From assembly GCA_044371755.1 (NCBI GenBank), contig JBILSZ010000003.1:1-64000 (forward strand): a DNA stretch of 64,000 nt. The letters are read 5' to 3'. The notes under the pieces were generated by a model. It had not been told where the DNA came from. It ran no database searches and was given only the letters and a program-made list of their open reading frames with translations. A program made the translations under genes and the position numbers. Source of the stretch: JAIXWP01 sp044371755 (GTDB lineage: Bacteria > Bacteroidota > Bacteroidia > Flavobacteriales_D > Sanyastnellaceae). Positions within the stretch are counted from its first letter, which is position 1, and every line of letters starts with the position of its first letter. Shown here in pieces: positions 34,301 to 42,502 of the stretch.

Positions 34301-35672
34301 TATTTCCAGAAACTCCAGTACCACCATAAAGCATAATCTGTCCATTTTTCCAGATTCCACGCATGTAGTTGTAAAAGTCAGGAGCGTTGTCAGGGTCACC
34401 ATTGATTGGGTTGGTACCAATGTTATAATAAACGAATCTTCTCATACCGAAGCGCTCGTTATCGACGATACCATCTCCGTAACCAATGCCAAGGCCACTA
34501 TATGGTATGCCATTTTCGGATTGAGCAACAGCAATATCTGAAGTAAGCGGGTTATCAACATCATCTGCATCTTGATATGGACCTTCGAAGAAGTCAACAC
34601 CAACTGCAGGAGGGTTGGCACCATAACCGTTCGTTCCGGGACCTGCCTCATCGGTGTTGTCACCATTGTAGCAATATCCAAGACCTCTCTGTACGTCACA
34701 GCCAACATAGTCATCTGTTGAGTTACCCAAGTCAGGGTCTACCCAGCTACCGAAATAAGTGTTGGTAAGCGTTTGTGAACCTTGGTTAATCAACACGTAG
34801 TTGTAGAACGTCATGTTGTTAATTTCATCATTAGTAGTGAAGGCAAATGCTTGCGCACGAATCTCCATACCGATAGGCTGACCAAGCGATTCAGAGTGAA
34901 CGTTACCCTTATCATTAAAAATCCAATAATAAGTTTGGTCACCAAACAATGGAACCACGCTTTCTCTTGTTCTTGTGCGACAGTCGATTTCTTTCAAGAA
35001 GTCATACCATGGGTAATCTCCTTGAGATGGGTCGTAAAGCAAATCACCATCATAATCATAGAAAGGCGCGAGATAAAAATCTTGCCCTAACGATGGATTA
35101 CCTTGAGCTGGGTAATTATTGAAATAGGCAGGAGTTTGATAGCTTTCGCAATCGCCATCTCCGCTGGCTATGCAATCGAAGTAAGCACGGTGAAGCTGTG
35201 CATCTTGTCTTAAGCTGATAAAGAATTTATCATATTCAGTACATACTGCATCAGAAACTTCAGCTGTTCCATCGTTGGTGAGAGGTCCAGGCCAGTAGTC
35301 ATTACCATCAGCGCGGAAGGTTACCGCAGCTAACTTAAGCTGACCATCAGGAGATTCACCACCCATCCAAAGCGCTCCAGAATAGATTGAAGATACACCT
35401 CCATCCTTTGGTACTTCATATGCTGCGCGGCTGGTAGCGCGATCCTGCCACATCGAACCACCTGTTTCGATTTTAGCACGGACGCTGTTCCATTCTAAGT
35501 CAGCTCTTGCTTGAGCAGGAGCACATGCTGCTGCACGTGTACCTAAGTGCGCTGTGCGATGAGGGTCGTTGGTAGTCATTCCACTACCATTGGCTCCCAT
35601 ATAACGCATAGCTTGAGCTTGGGTTGATAAAATAATTACGAGTGCGAGTAAACTAAATTGTTTGATGCTCAT
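31386..35672 (-). CDS. Very large exported protein with T9SS-like C-terminal module
   Basis: The 1428-residue protein has a signal peptide (MSIKQFSLLALVIILSTQAQA). The body has many acidic, Asn/Asp-rich and Tyr-rich segments but no enzyme motif I can name. The last about 95 residues (INVVPNPYYAFSTYE to the end) contain the xVPNPY start, VKITNLPQTCTISIFDMNGTRVR and SGTYIIHIEVPG blocks of a Bacteroidota C-terminal sorting-like domain. I chose the ATG at 35672, preceded by a strong Shine-Dalgarno-like GAGGAG; the 14 upstream in-frame residues are not signal-like. It sits between the TonB receptor (about 50 bp) and the PorV/PorQ gene, so likely one operon. Function unknown. Confidence 0.8.
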   Translation of the reverse strand: MSIKQFSLLALVIILSTQAQAMRYMGANGSGMTTNDPHRTAHLGTRAAACAPAQARADLEWNSVRAKIETGGSMWQDRATSRAAYEVPKDGGVSSIYSGALWMGGESPDGQLKLAAVTFRADGNDYWPGPLTNDGTAEVSDAVCTEYDKFFISLRQDAQLHRAYFDCIASGDGDCESYQTPAYFNNYPAQGNPSLGQDFYLAPFYDYDGDLLYDPSQGDYPWYDFLKEIDCRTRTRESVVPLFGDQTYYWIFNDKGNVHSESLGQPIGMEIRAQAFAFTTNDEINNMTFYNYVLINQGSQTLTNTYFGSWVDPDLGNSTDDYVGCDVQRGLGYCYNGDNTDEAGPGTNGYGANPPAVGVDFFEGPYQDADDVDNPLTSDIAVAQSENGIPYSGLGIGYGDGIVDNERFGMRRFVYYNIGTNPINGDPDNAPDFYNYMRGIWKNGQIMLYGGTGVSGNTGVTTVEAGYMFPSDTDPLNWGTNGIPMPTWSEETSNNPSGDRRFIQSAGPFTLEPGDYNNITVGVVWARSFQGDARASVNLLKDADDKAQALFDNCFELVSGPDAPDVSVRELENELILMLSNENTVSNNYLEGYSEFDASIPESINSLGLTFTEAQRSYAFEGYLVYQLANAEVGPEELEDPSKARLIFETDVANGVSDIVNYEFQAATELIVPTLKVNGADEGITRSIRITTDAFAQGQNTLINHKTYYFMAIAYGYNNYLEYNPVSRNGQSRAFISSRKAASGEIPVITGIPRAPMNGIVQNAAYGQGIPLTQIEGQGSGSLFTFLTPESEATILEDGVDLTPTYVGGASPVSVIVIDPLRVQDAEWELKLTGDTDFNETNPDSLFWQLTNLTNGDVIPHYKSYRVASEDVILDYGIAVNWGEYRSPIVSDDYPSDIPEIITSTISYANPSSAWLFGIPDEDGQTSFNWIRSGSDGVDSEGTFDENLYADYNLNYLNNLGLDLPAADPDQIFEDIVFGTWAPYALASYSQSNTVNNVTTYANNAAPLLGLVSMTNYNRSSTDPIGSIWQSTPLAITNTARPMARLDRLNSIDVVFTSDKSKWTRCPVLEMQSDPALAQGFSLSDRFVKNQLRRAPSVDKNGRRAGQEGYNDADGTLNGLQPTGMGWFPGYAIDIHTGERLNMAFGEDSWLASENGRDMIWNPTSNFTSPDGTQNFFGGQHWIFVFRNSAFEQIPSSNLTLMPRYDQGQTFYNIASTTNFNGALTPTSGGLTAYKTLWASCSWIGSAIKINDQVPFLSVEQGLIPNEARVSIRVSRPYKRWSSTSATLNNPEQNGATNGWRNLYRFTTKGFNPTILTGEALEDELNEINVVPNPYYAFSTYETGKLDNRVKITNLPQTCTISIFDMNGTRVRQFRKADPTTSLDWDLKNEKNIPIASGTYIIHIEVPGVGEKILKWFGVMRPVDLDRF

Positions 35673-35675
35673 TAT

Positions 35676-35684
35676 TTCTCCTCG
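35676..35684 (-). promoter_or_regulatory. Strong Shine-Dalgarno-like site deciding the start of the large exported protein
   Basis: GAGGAGAAA directly before AT-ATG at 35672. Such purine-rich sites are scarce in this window, and this one picks the ATG at 35672 over the upstream Met codons. Confidence 0.6.
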
Positions 35685-35720
35685 ATTAAAGTTCATTTTC
35701 ATTTCTCTTAACACGGACCA

Positions 35721-38700
35721 TTAAAAATCAAATCTGATACCCAAGCGGATTTGACGAGGTGCCGCCAAATTGTATGGGTTGTTCACGAACATTGAATAGT
35801 AGTTGCGGAATGAATCAGGATTATTTTGAGCTTCGATCAACGCTGTGTAGCGAGCAGAAGACAAGAATCCGTCATCATCAGGAGTACCAGTGTAGCGATA
35901 TACACCGTTAATATTGCGAGTGTTCAGTAAGTTTACTACCCAGAGGTATACGTTCAAATTTGTAACTCTCTTTTTTTCCTCAGTTTTTCCAAACACCAAC
36001 GTGAAGTTACGATCCAACTGCAAGTCAACGTTGAATTGCCATGGCAAACGAGCACCGTTCAAGCTTCCACGTGTTGATGGTGGAACCTCACCTGTGATAG
36101 GTGTAGCAAATTGCTGTGAGGTATATGGTGTCCCAGAACCAAGATTGGCAATAAGGTTAGCACCAGTATTTTCGAAAATCTTCTTACCAAACCACACTGG
36201 ACCATTGTACTCAGCACCTTCACCATAACGGTAGTCAAGAGTCGTAATGATACGGTGACGTTGGTCGAAGTTAACTGGGTTAACTGTTCTCAAGTTCGGA
36301 AGACCATTATTGATCAACGCCAACTGAGTAGCAGTGGTAGAACCTGTACCATCAGCAAATTGAAGTGTGTAGGAAGTTTTAATCCAAATGTTTCCAGTCT
36401 TTCTTAGATCATAAGTTAAAGTCAAACCTTTAACTGTACCGAAGTCGAGGTTACCGAATGTTCTGTAGGTAACAGGGTAAGCACCAACATAACTTCTAAC
36501 CTGAATCATATCGCGCAATTCACGATAGAATGCTTCTAACTTAATAGAAGAACTCTTAGAAAGAATTTGTTGGAATCCAAGCGCATAGTCTACTGTCTTT
36601 TCTGGACGAAGATTAGGGTTGTTGATCAAGTCGTTTCTGTTGGCCAAATAGAAGTAGTCAATTGGGTTGAAACGATTCGCTTCTGTTGGACGCTGAGTCA
36701 AGATGTCATAGTGAGCAAAGAACAACGCTTCATCTGAAATAGGGAATGAGAAAGCAATACGGGGCATAATGTTCACTGCTGGATCATAGTCACGGAAGGC
36801 AGATGATGTAAGTGTTCCAGGTTCACCTTGCAATAGTGGGTTGAGGTTACCGCCGCTACCAACAGTCGTTAGAGGGTCAGTCACAACTTGTCCTTGAGCA
36901 TTATACCATGTATCTCCATTGCGGAAACCAGTAACTGCTGTAGGGTTATTTACATCATTAACATAGACTACATAATTGTCACCCATGTTAGATGGGGCAG
37001 TGTAACCACTGAAGCGTGAGAAGTCAGCTTCTCCAACGGTTGTTCCAACACCTACTACATATGGGTCTTTCAATACGGGTTGGTTTGCATCGTAACGGTC
37101 GATACGAAGACCCACGTTGAAGATGAGGTCGTCAAACGCGAACTTGTCCATGATATAACCACTCGTATAAATTGGTTCAAATGCCCCAATTGAGCGGCTG
37201 AAATAAGTTCTGTTTCCTACAGTGTATTGATCTTGGAAGAAGTCATCAATGGTTGGGCGGCCTCTCACACGTTTTCCAGTGTGATCATATCCGAAGTAGC
37301 TCACCAAGTTGTTACCCTGATTGAGAAGGTCTTCTGCACCGAACATTGAAAGGTCTAAGTCTTCTGGATTGATGTTATCGAGATTGATGAAGTCAGTGCC
37401 ATTAGGATCTAGCCCAAGTGCTTCTCTTAAGCGGTAGTCAAACTCAAATTGTCCATCACCACGCAATCTGTTGAAATAAGTATAGGCGAAACCATCCACA
37501 ATTACATTGGTTGAATCGTAGTCAGTTCCTGGTGCATTGTCCAACTCGAGGATGTGGCTATTGGTGTAAAGACGACCAATTTGCCAAAGTCCTACTGGAG
37601 CTAAAGAATAACCAGCATCGCGACGTTGTTCAAACTCGAAACCGAGTTCAAGTGCATGGTTACCGATATCGGCAGAACCACGTCCACTAACGCGGAACTG
37701 TGTGCTCAAACTTTCACTATAGTTATTGTTTTGAGTTCCGATATAGGACCACAAATTGTATGTAGCGTCTGGACTAAAGCCATTGATCAAACCATTAACA
37801 GCAAGAATGAATTCTGTATTCGCATATGGGTTGAATGGTAGTCCTTGGTTGATGAAGATTTGATTTGGATCGCGGATAATGTTGCCATTGTTATCTGTGA
37901 TAGCCGCCAAAGTTTCCTGATCTACGGGTTGACTAAAGAATTGACTCGTCAACGTAGCAGTTTCTGGGTTAAAGTCTGATGGAGTGAAGAAGATATTGAT
38001 ATCCTGAACACCTGTCTGACGGAAATAGTTTCCGTTGAAGTCATAGGAGTTACCGCTGATTTGATCGAAGTAACCGATGTGACCATATTTGAATACATCA
38101 TCCTTGTGCGTGTCGTCTTGGCGCAATCTGAAGTTACGGCTATAGTCGACCATGATGGTGTAGAATATGTTCTTAAGATTATTGGCAGAAGACTCTTTAC
38201 CTTCTGCGTTTTTAAAGCGCTGGCTCAACTTTGCATAGGCTCTCCAGTCCAAGTCTGTTGCTTGCTGGTTGTTGTCCCAGTTCATCAACATATTGCTGTA
38301 GCTAAATTGATTACCTCTTCCGAATGAACCAGTACCTCCTAGAGTGAAAGTAACGTTTTCAGAAAGATTGAAGTCAAACTTCGCTACCATCGTAGCCTGA
38401 CGGCTTCTTGCATTCAGATTAGTTTTGACTTTTTCAAAGTCATTTGGAGTAAGGAAGTCCGCATTGTAAAGAACGCCATTTCCCTGTGGGTTAAGGCGAA
38501 TAGGATTTTCCACTAACGCTTCACGAACATCATCTTTGATCTTCCAGTTACCACCAAAAGCGGGGTTTGGGTCTACGATGTCTGTGTAGTTTCCAGAGAG
38601 GAAGAAACCAACGATAGGTCTTATTTTCTTTCCATCCTGATCCTTTTTAAATACGATAGGGCCAGAAAGCGAACCTTCAATCAAGTTGTAACCGAAGTTG

Positions 38701-39458
38701 TCGAGTCCAACAGCTCTATCTCCGCTTTTGAATCCAGAAGTAATGACTTCAAGACCTCCAGTATATTTAGAAGAAGCGCTACGCAGAGAAACGTTGATTA
38801 CACCACCTGTTGCATCACCGATGTTTGCAGGAATACCACCGGTGATTACCGATACCTCTTCGATAGATGACTTTGGGAGAGCTGTGCTACCGCGTACTTT
38901 GATACCATCGATGTATACCCAAGTAGATCCAGTACGAGCACCACGAATCGAGATACCTCCGCCTGTACCAGCAGAGTTTACACCAGCCACCGTTCCAGCA
39001 AGACCGCCGATGTCTCGGCTAGGCATTTTGGCAATTTCTTCGCGAGTTACCGTTCCACCAGAGGCACCACCATCTTTGTCAATGAGAGGTACTTTATAGT
39101 CCACGATTTCGATGGTCTGCAATTCGGATCCAGAGCTGAGTTCAGCATTGGCTTCCTGAATTTTACCATTAGAAATGGGAACACCTTTGATCGTTTGAGA
39201 CGCATATCCTACCATCGAGAACTGTACATCATATGTACCTGGATCGATAGGTTTGATGGTGTATTTACCATCAAAGTCCGTTGTTCCACCAGTAATCAAA
39301 TTACCGTTGAGGAATATAACGACGTTCGCAAAAGGCACGGGCTCTTTGGTGTCTTTGTCCGTGACTTTTCCTCGTAGTGTACCGCCAGAGGCCTGTGCTA
39401 GGGCTCCGGTGACTGCGGATAACATGAGTGCTAATAACAAGTAAACTTTTCTCTGCAT
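35721..39458 (-). CDS. TonB-dependent outer-membrane receptor with carboxypeptidase-regulatory-like domain
   Basis: The 1245-residue protein has a signal peptide (cut near GALAQ, residue 22) and a CarboxypepD_reg-like domain (about 27-105, GKVTDKDTKEPVPFANVVIFLNG). The plug domain (about 120-235) contains PSRDIGGLAGTVAGV, ISIRGARTGSTWVYIDGIKV and SIEEVSVITGGIPANIGDATGGVINV. A long barrel ends APRQIRLGIRFDF. This is larger than SusC-type receptors. No SusD partner is present; instead the next genes encode a large exported protein and a PorV/PorQ barrel. The imported ligand is unknown. Confidence 0.92.
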   Translation of the reverse strand: MQRKVYLLLALMLSAVTGALAQASGGTLRGKVTDKDTKEPVPFANVVIFLNGNLITGGTTDFDGKYTIKPIDPGTYDVQFSMVGYASQTIKGVPISNGKIQEANAELSSGSELQTIEIVDYKVPLIDKDGGASGGTVTREEIAKMPSRDIGGLAGTVAGVNSAGTGGGISIRGARTGSTWVYIDGIKVRGSTALPKSSIEEVSVITGGIPANIGDATGGVINVSLRSASSKYTGGLEVITSGFKSGDRAVGLDNFGYNLIEGSLSGPIVFKKDQDGKKIRPIVGFFLSGNYTDIVDPNPAFGGNWKIKDDVREALVENPIRLNPQGNGVLYNADFLTPNDFEKVKTNLNARSRQATMVAKFDFNLSENVTFTLGGTGSFGRGNQFSYSNMLMNWDNNQQATDLDWRAYAKLSQRFKNAEGKESSANNLKNIFYTIMVDYSRNFRLRQDDTHKDDVFKYGHIGYFDQISGNSYDFNGNYFRQTGVQDINIFFTPSDFNPETATLTSQFFSQPVDQETLAAITDNNGNIIRDPNQIFINQGLPFNPYANTEFILAVNGLINGFSPDATYNLWSYIGTQNNNYSESLSTQFRVSGRGSADIGNHALELGFEFEQRRDAGYSLAPVGLWQIGRLYTNSHILELDNAPGTDYDSTNVIVDGFAYTYFNRLRGDGQFEFDYRLREALGLDPNGTDFINLDNINPEDLDLSMFGAEDLLNQGNNLVSYFGYDHTGKRVRGRPTIDDFFQDQYTVGNRTYFSRSIGAFEPIYTSGYIMDKFAFDDLIFNVGLRIDRYDANQPVLKDPYVVGVGTTVGEADFSRFSGYTAPSNMGDNYVVYVNDVNNPTAVTGFRNGDTWYNAQGQVVTDPLTTVGSGGNLNPLLQGEPGTLTSSAFRDYDPAVNIMPRIAFSFPISDEALFFAHYDILTQRPTEANRFNPIDYFYLANRNDLINNPNLRPEKTVDYALGFQQILSKSSSIKLEAFYRELRDMIQVRSYVGAYPVTYRTFGNLDFGTVKGLTLTYDLRKTGNIWIKTSYTLQFADGTGSTTATQLALINNGLPNLRTVNPVNFDQRHRIITTLDYRYGEGAEYNGPVWFGKKIFENTGANLIANLGSGTPYTSQQFATPITGEVPPSTRGSLNGARLPWQFNVDLQLDRNFTLVFGKTEEKKRVTNLNVYLWVVNLLNTRNINGVYRYTGTPDDDGFLSSARYTALIEAQNNPDSFRNYYSMFVNNPYNLAAPRQIRLGIRFDF

Positions 39459-39620
39459 AACAGACAGGTTAAGGTAAATCTTTTGCTGCGGTTTTTATGA
39501 AACGGCGGCTAAAATATGAAATCTTCTGTGTTTTAACGGATATTAACCAAATCCTTTTAAATCAGCTGATATCGAATATTTTAAGGTCCGTTTTCTTGTT
39601 CTTTTTGTTCTTTTGTCTCG

Positions 39621-39636
39621 TTGTAAAGGGTTACAA
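39621..39636. repeat. Inverted repeat TTGTAA-N4-TTACAA upstream of the TonB receptor gene
   Basis: A perfect 6-bp inverted repeat with a four-base spacer. The same half-sites with a six-base spacer occur before the OmpA-family gene at 55297-55314. Possible operator; short enough to be chance. Confidence 0.35.
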
Positions 39637-39743
39637 TTCGTTAAAATTCTCTTCAAAAATACGTCATGATGCAACTAACGCTATCAATTGAGATTTGAAT
39701 ATTCTTGTAAATCTATACATGTCTGCACCCGCTCATAAATAAA

Positions 39744-39777
39744 AAAGCCCACTCATCATTGAGTAGGCTTGTTGTTT
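39744..39777 (-). terminator. Rho-independent terminator
   Basis: AGCC-c-ACTCA pairs with TGAGT-a-GGCT across a short TCAT loop. On the minus strand T6 follows, ending the transcript of the two hypothetical genes at 39792-41005. Confidence 0.75.
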
Positions 39778-39791
39778 TATTTTACTGAAAA

Positions 39792-40097
39792 TCAGAATTT
39801 TCTTTTTCGAAAGAGCCTTTTGTGCCAAGGCACCGATTTTCCTTGTGAGTGTTTTTGTGCCTTTTTAAGATTTTTTTTCATTCGCTTCTTGGTATCCTTC
39901 GTCTGAAGATCTTCCAAATGATCTCGGTGGTCAAGGTACTCAGCTTCTTTTTGTTTGCGTTGAGCTTCTTTTTGATCCACGGCGTTTTCTCTTGTTTGCT
40001 TATTTTCCTCTTTTGGTGGACGCTTTTGGGCATGCGTTTCTAGTGAACCGAATATCAGAATTCCAGCAATCATTATAACCACAGCGTCTCTGTTCAT
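39792..40097 (-). CDS. Small exported, highly charged protein, hypothetical
   Basis: The 101-residue protein has a signal peptide (MNRDAVVIMIAGILIFGSLETHAQ). The mature part is almost entirely Lys, Arg, Glu and Gln, predicted as one long helix, ending in a basic cluster (WHKRLFRKRKF). No family is recognised; short charged exported proteins of this kind are common in Bacteroidota. It overlaps the upstream gene by 4 bp, so it is translated from the same mRNA. The signal peptide and coupling support that it is real. Confidence 0.6.
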   Translation of the reverse strand: MNRDAVVIMIAGILIFGSLETHAQKRPPKEENKQTRENAVDQKEAQRKQKEAEYLDHRDHLEDLQTKDTKKRMKKNLKKAQKHSQGKSVPWHKRLFRKRKF

Positions 40098-41005
40098 TTT
40101 TTTTCGGATTCTATTGAGTAAAACTCATAATTAAACTTGGTTATTGTGATGGCCTTGGTATACATATCCTGGTCCAATATGGCTTCAATCAACATTTTTT
40201 CGGTGTAGAGTACTTCGACCTCTTGCTCCATTACCTCGCCTTTGTACTTTTCAAACTTCAATAAGTTTCCAAGAGGGTCGTAGTAAAAGAGGTGTTTGGC
40301 AGCAATTTGATTTGCACCTTCTACCCACTCTATTTTTTGCAGCCAGCCTTTGTCATTATAGTAATAATTTTTGGTGCGATTCCGATTGCTCATTACCAGT
40401 TCCTCGCGTTCGGATAGCATATAGCCAAGAGAGTTTCGTGTGGTAATGATGTGCGAGTATAGCAAGCCATAGTTATTGTAACACGATTTGCGAATTACTG
40501 TATCGGATTGTTGGAGGTATTTGAAACTTTCCGAATTGATAGCTATGCTATTGCCAGCCTCGAGTTCCTTGGCGTTTTCGGAAATGTTTTCACTCTTTCC
40601 AAAATCGAGTCGTTCGACGCGGCCGTCTTTATCATAGATGAATTTTTTTGTAAAAAAGCCTCTATTTCCTTTTTCAGTGCGAAGCTCCACCTCTCCAAGA
40701 TCATTTCGCTTGTACTCGATAGTCATGCTGTCCACTAGGTGCAGCACAGAGCTTACTTTGTCTAGCTGCGTGAGCAGGCCTACCTCATTAAAACGATAGA
40801 TGAACACATCTGGTCGTTGCTCAATAGGGCGTTGAGGTCTCTTGATGGAGACGCTTCCTTGAACCGATTTTATTTTGTTTTGCCACAAGAATTCTTGATT
40901 AAAGTAATTTTCGTCCTCAAAGACATTGCCTTTTCTATTATCTATAATCTGAGCGTTGCAAAGGCTCGCCGCAGCCACCATGAAGGACAAAATGATTTTT
41001 TTCAT
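40094..41005 (-). CDS. Exported protein with YD-repeat-like motifs, hypothetical
   Basis: The 303-residue protein starts at the ATG 41005, giving a signal peptide (MKKIILSFMVAAASLCNAQ). The mature part contains loosely repeated units of YD/Rhs type, each with a tyrosine-rich strand, a D-x-x-G turn and a second strand: FIYDKDGRVERLDF, YYYNDKGWLQKIEW and FYYDPLGNLLKFEKY. It resembles the short YD-repeat proteins of Bacteroidota and not toxin-bearing Rhs proteins: there is no C-terminal toxin and no immunity gene. Function unknown. Confidence 0.65.
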   Translation of the reverse strand: MKKIILSFMVAAASLCNAQIIDNRKGNVFEDENYFNQEFLWQNKIKSVQGSVSIKRPQRPIEQRPDVFIYRFNEVGLLTQLDKVSSVLHLVDSMTIEYKRNDLGEVELRTEKGNRGFFTKKFIYDKDGRVERLDFGKSENISENAKELEAGNSIAINSESFKYLQQSDTVIRKSCYNNYGLLYSHIITTRNSLGYMLSEREELVMSNRNRTKNYYYNDKGWLQKIEWVEGANQIAAKHLFYYDPLGNLLKFEKYKGEVMEQEVEVLYTEKMLIEAILDQDMYTKAITITKFNYEFYSIESEKK

Positions 41006-41203
41006 AAAAACGAAATTGCTAAAACAATGCCTAAGTGATTCTTTGTTGCGACATTGAAGATGCAAACATAAATGAAGCTTTAGGGATATAAGCGAGATGC
41101 AAGATTCACAATTAACCATCACTTGTTAGTGAGAAAACGAAGCCTTTACCTATATGGTGCATAAAATTGAATGAACCAGATGGTGTTCAACGCTTTTGTC
41201 AAG

Positions 41204-41211
41204 TATTTTTG
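41204..41211 (+). promoter_or_regulatory. Predicted -7 box TATTTTTG for glyA
   Basis: Exact TAnnTTTG match, 19 nt before the ATG at 41231. Confidence 0.5.
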
Positions 41212-41230
41212 CGGCCAATTATAAAACATC

Positions 41231-42502
41231 ATGCGCGACCAAATCATATTTGATCTTATTCAAAAGGAACATCATCGTCAACTTCACGGTATTGAGTTGA
41301 TAGCCTCAGAAAACTTTGTGAGCAACCAAGTGATGGAGGCAATGGGCTCTGTTTTGACCAATAAATATGCAGAAGGCTTGCCTGGTAAGCGCTACTATGG
41401 TGGCTGTCAGATTGTAGATCAGGTAGAACAGTTGGCGATTGATCGTTTGAAAGAACTTTTCGGTGCCGCATGGGCGAATGTTCAGCCACACAGCGGAGCC
41501 AATGCAAATAGCTCCGTGATGCTCGCAGTATTGCAACCAGGTGATAAGATAATGGGCCTTGACTTGGCTCAGGGGGGGCATCTTACCCACGGCAGTCCCG
41601 TGAATTACAGCGGCAAATTATACAAGCCTGTATTTTATGGTGTAGAAAAGGAAACTGGTCGTGTCAATATGGACGAGGTGGAGAGAATAGCACTTGCCGA
41701 GAAGCCTAAGTTGCTTATTTGTGGTGCAAGCGCTTATAGCCGCGATTGGGATTATGCAAGATTCAGAGCAATCGCAGATAAAATTGGAGCACTACTCCTG
41801 GCAGATATTTCTCACCCTGCAGGACTTATTGCGGCGGGTTTGCTCAATGATCCAATGCAACATTGCCATATTGTGACATCTACCACTCACAAGACATTGC
41901 GCGGGCCTCGGGGTGGAATCATAATGATAGGGAATGACTTCGAAAATCCTTTTGGTTTGAAAACTCCGAAAGGGGAGTTGCGAATGATGTCATCATTACT
42001 GGACTCTGCTGTCTTCCCAGGAATGCAAGGTGGGCCTTTGGAGCACGTGATTGGAGCAAAGGCCGTAGCATTCGGCGAAGCGTTGCAACCTTCATTCAAG
42101 GAGTACGGACGTCAGGTGATGAAAAACGCGTCTGCTCTCGCATCGAGTTTGATAGAAATGGGCTACGGAATTGTAAGTGGTGGAACAGACAATCATTGCT
42201 TCCTAGTGGATTTGAGGAGTAAGAGCATCACAGGAAAAGATGCTGAAAACGCACTCGTGGCAGCCGATATCACAGTAAACAAAAACATGGTTCCATTTGA
42301 TGACAAATCTCCTTTTGTAACCAGTGGTATCCGTATTGGTACGCCCGCTATTACAACACGGGGATTAAAAGAAGAACACATGCCGACCATTGCAACGCTT
42401 ATTGATCGCGTTTTGATGAATAAGGATGACGAAAAGATCATCACAAATGCACGCGCAGAAGTGAATGAATTGATGGAGAGCTTTGAATTATTTGCTGTCT
42501 AA
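41231..42502 (+). CDS. glyA: Serine hydroxymethyltransferase
   Basis: PLP enzyme interconverting serine and glycine with tetrahydrofolate and feeding one-carbon units to thyA and purine synthesis. The 423-residue protein has IELIASENFVSNQVMEAMGS, NKYAEGLPGKRYYGG, the PLP lysine in VTSTTHKTLRGPRGG (about 214-228), and FPGMQGGPLEHVIGAKA. Full length. The 3' end overlaps the convergent OstA-like gene by 15 bp. Confidence 0.98.
   Translation: MRDQIIFDLIQKEHHRQLHGIELIASENFVSNQVMEAMGSVLTNKYAEGLPGKRYYGGCQIVDQVEQLAIDRLKELFGAAWANVQPHSGANANSSVMLAVLQPGDKIMGLDLAQGGHLTHGSPVNYSGKLYKPVFYGVEKETGRVNMDEVERIALAEKPKLLICGASAYSRDWDYARFRAIADKIGALLLADISHPAGLIAAGLLNDPMQHCHIVTSTTHKTLRGPRGGIIMIGNDFENPFGLKTPKGELRMMSSLLDSAVFPGMQGGPLEHVIGAKAVAFGEALQPSFKEYGRQVMKNASALASSLIEMGYGIVSGGTDNHCFLVDLRSKSITGKDAENALVAADITVNKNMVPFDDKSPFVTSGIRIGTPAITTRGLKEEHMPTIATLIDRVLMNKDDEKIITNARAEVNELMESFELFAV

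Larger units (their letters stand above)
39459..39791. other. Intergenic region of 333 bp
   Basis: No gene is supported here. It holds the upstream region of the TonB receptor gene, with a possible minus-strand -7 box TATTTTTG at 39654-39661. It also holds a small inverted repeat TTGTAA-AGGG-TTACAA at 39621-39636 and the terminator at 39744-39777. A 64-codon plus-strand open frame here has no protein-like features. Confidence 0.6.

Noticed and set aside
31386..35672. Giant exported protein as SusD-like lipoprotein
   Set aside because: No lipobox, no SusD motifs, and it is about three times longer than SusD.
39497..39691. 64-codon plus-strand open frame between the TonB receptor and the charged protein gene
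   Set aside because: Low-complexity hydrophobic stretch in an AT-rich promoter region, no proper start context, overlaps likely regulatory sequence.
40094..41005. Rhs/YD toxin-immunity system
   Set aside because: Short protein, no C-terminal toxin or RHS core, and the neighbour is a charged exported protein, not an immunity protein.
41006..41230. Riboswitch upstream of glyA
   Set aside because: No glycine or THF riboswitch core could be recognised in the 225-bp gap; only a -7 box is supported.
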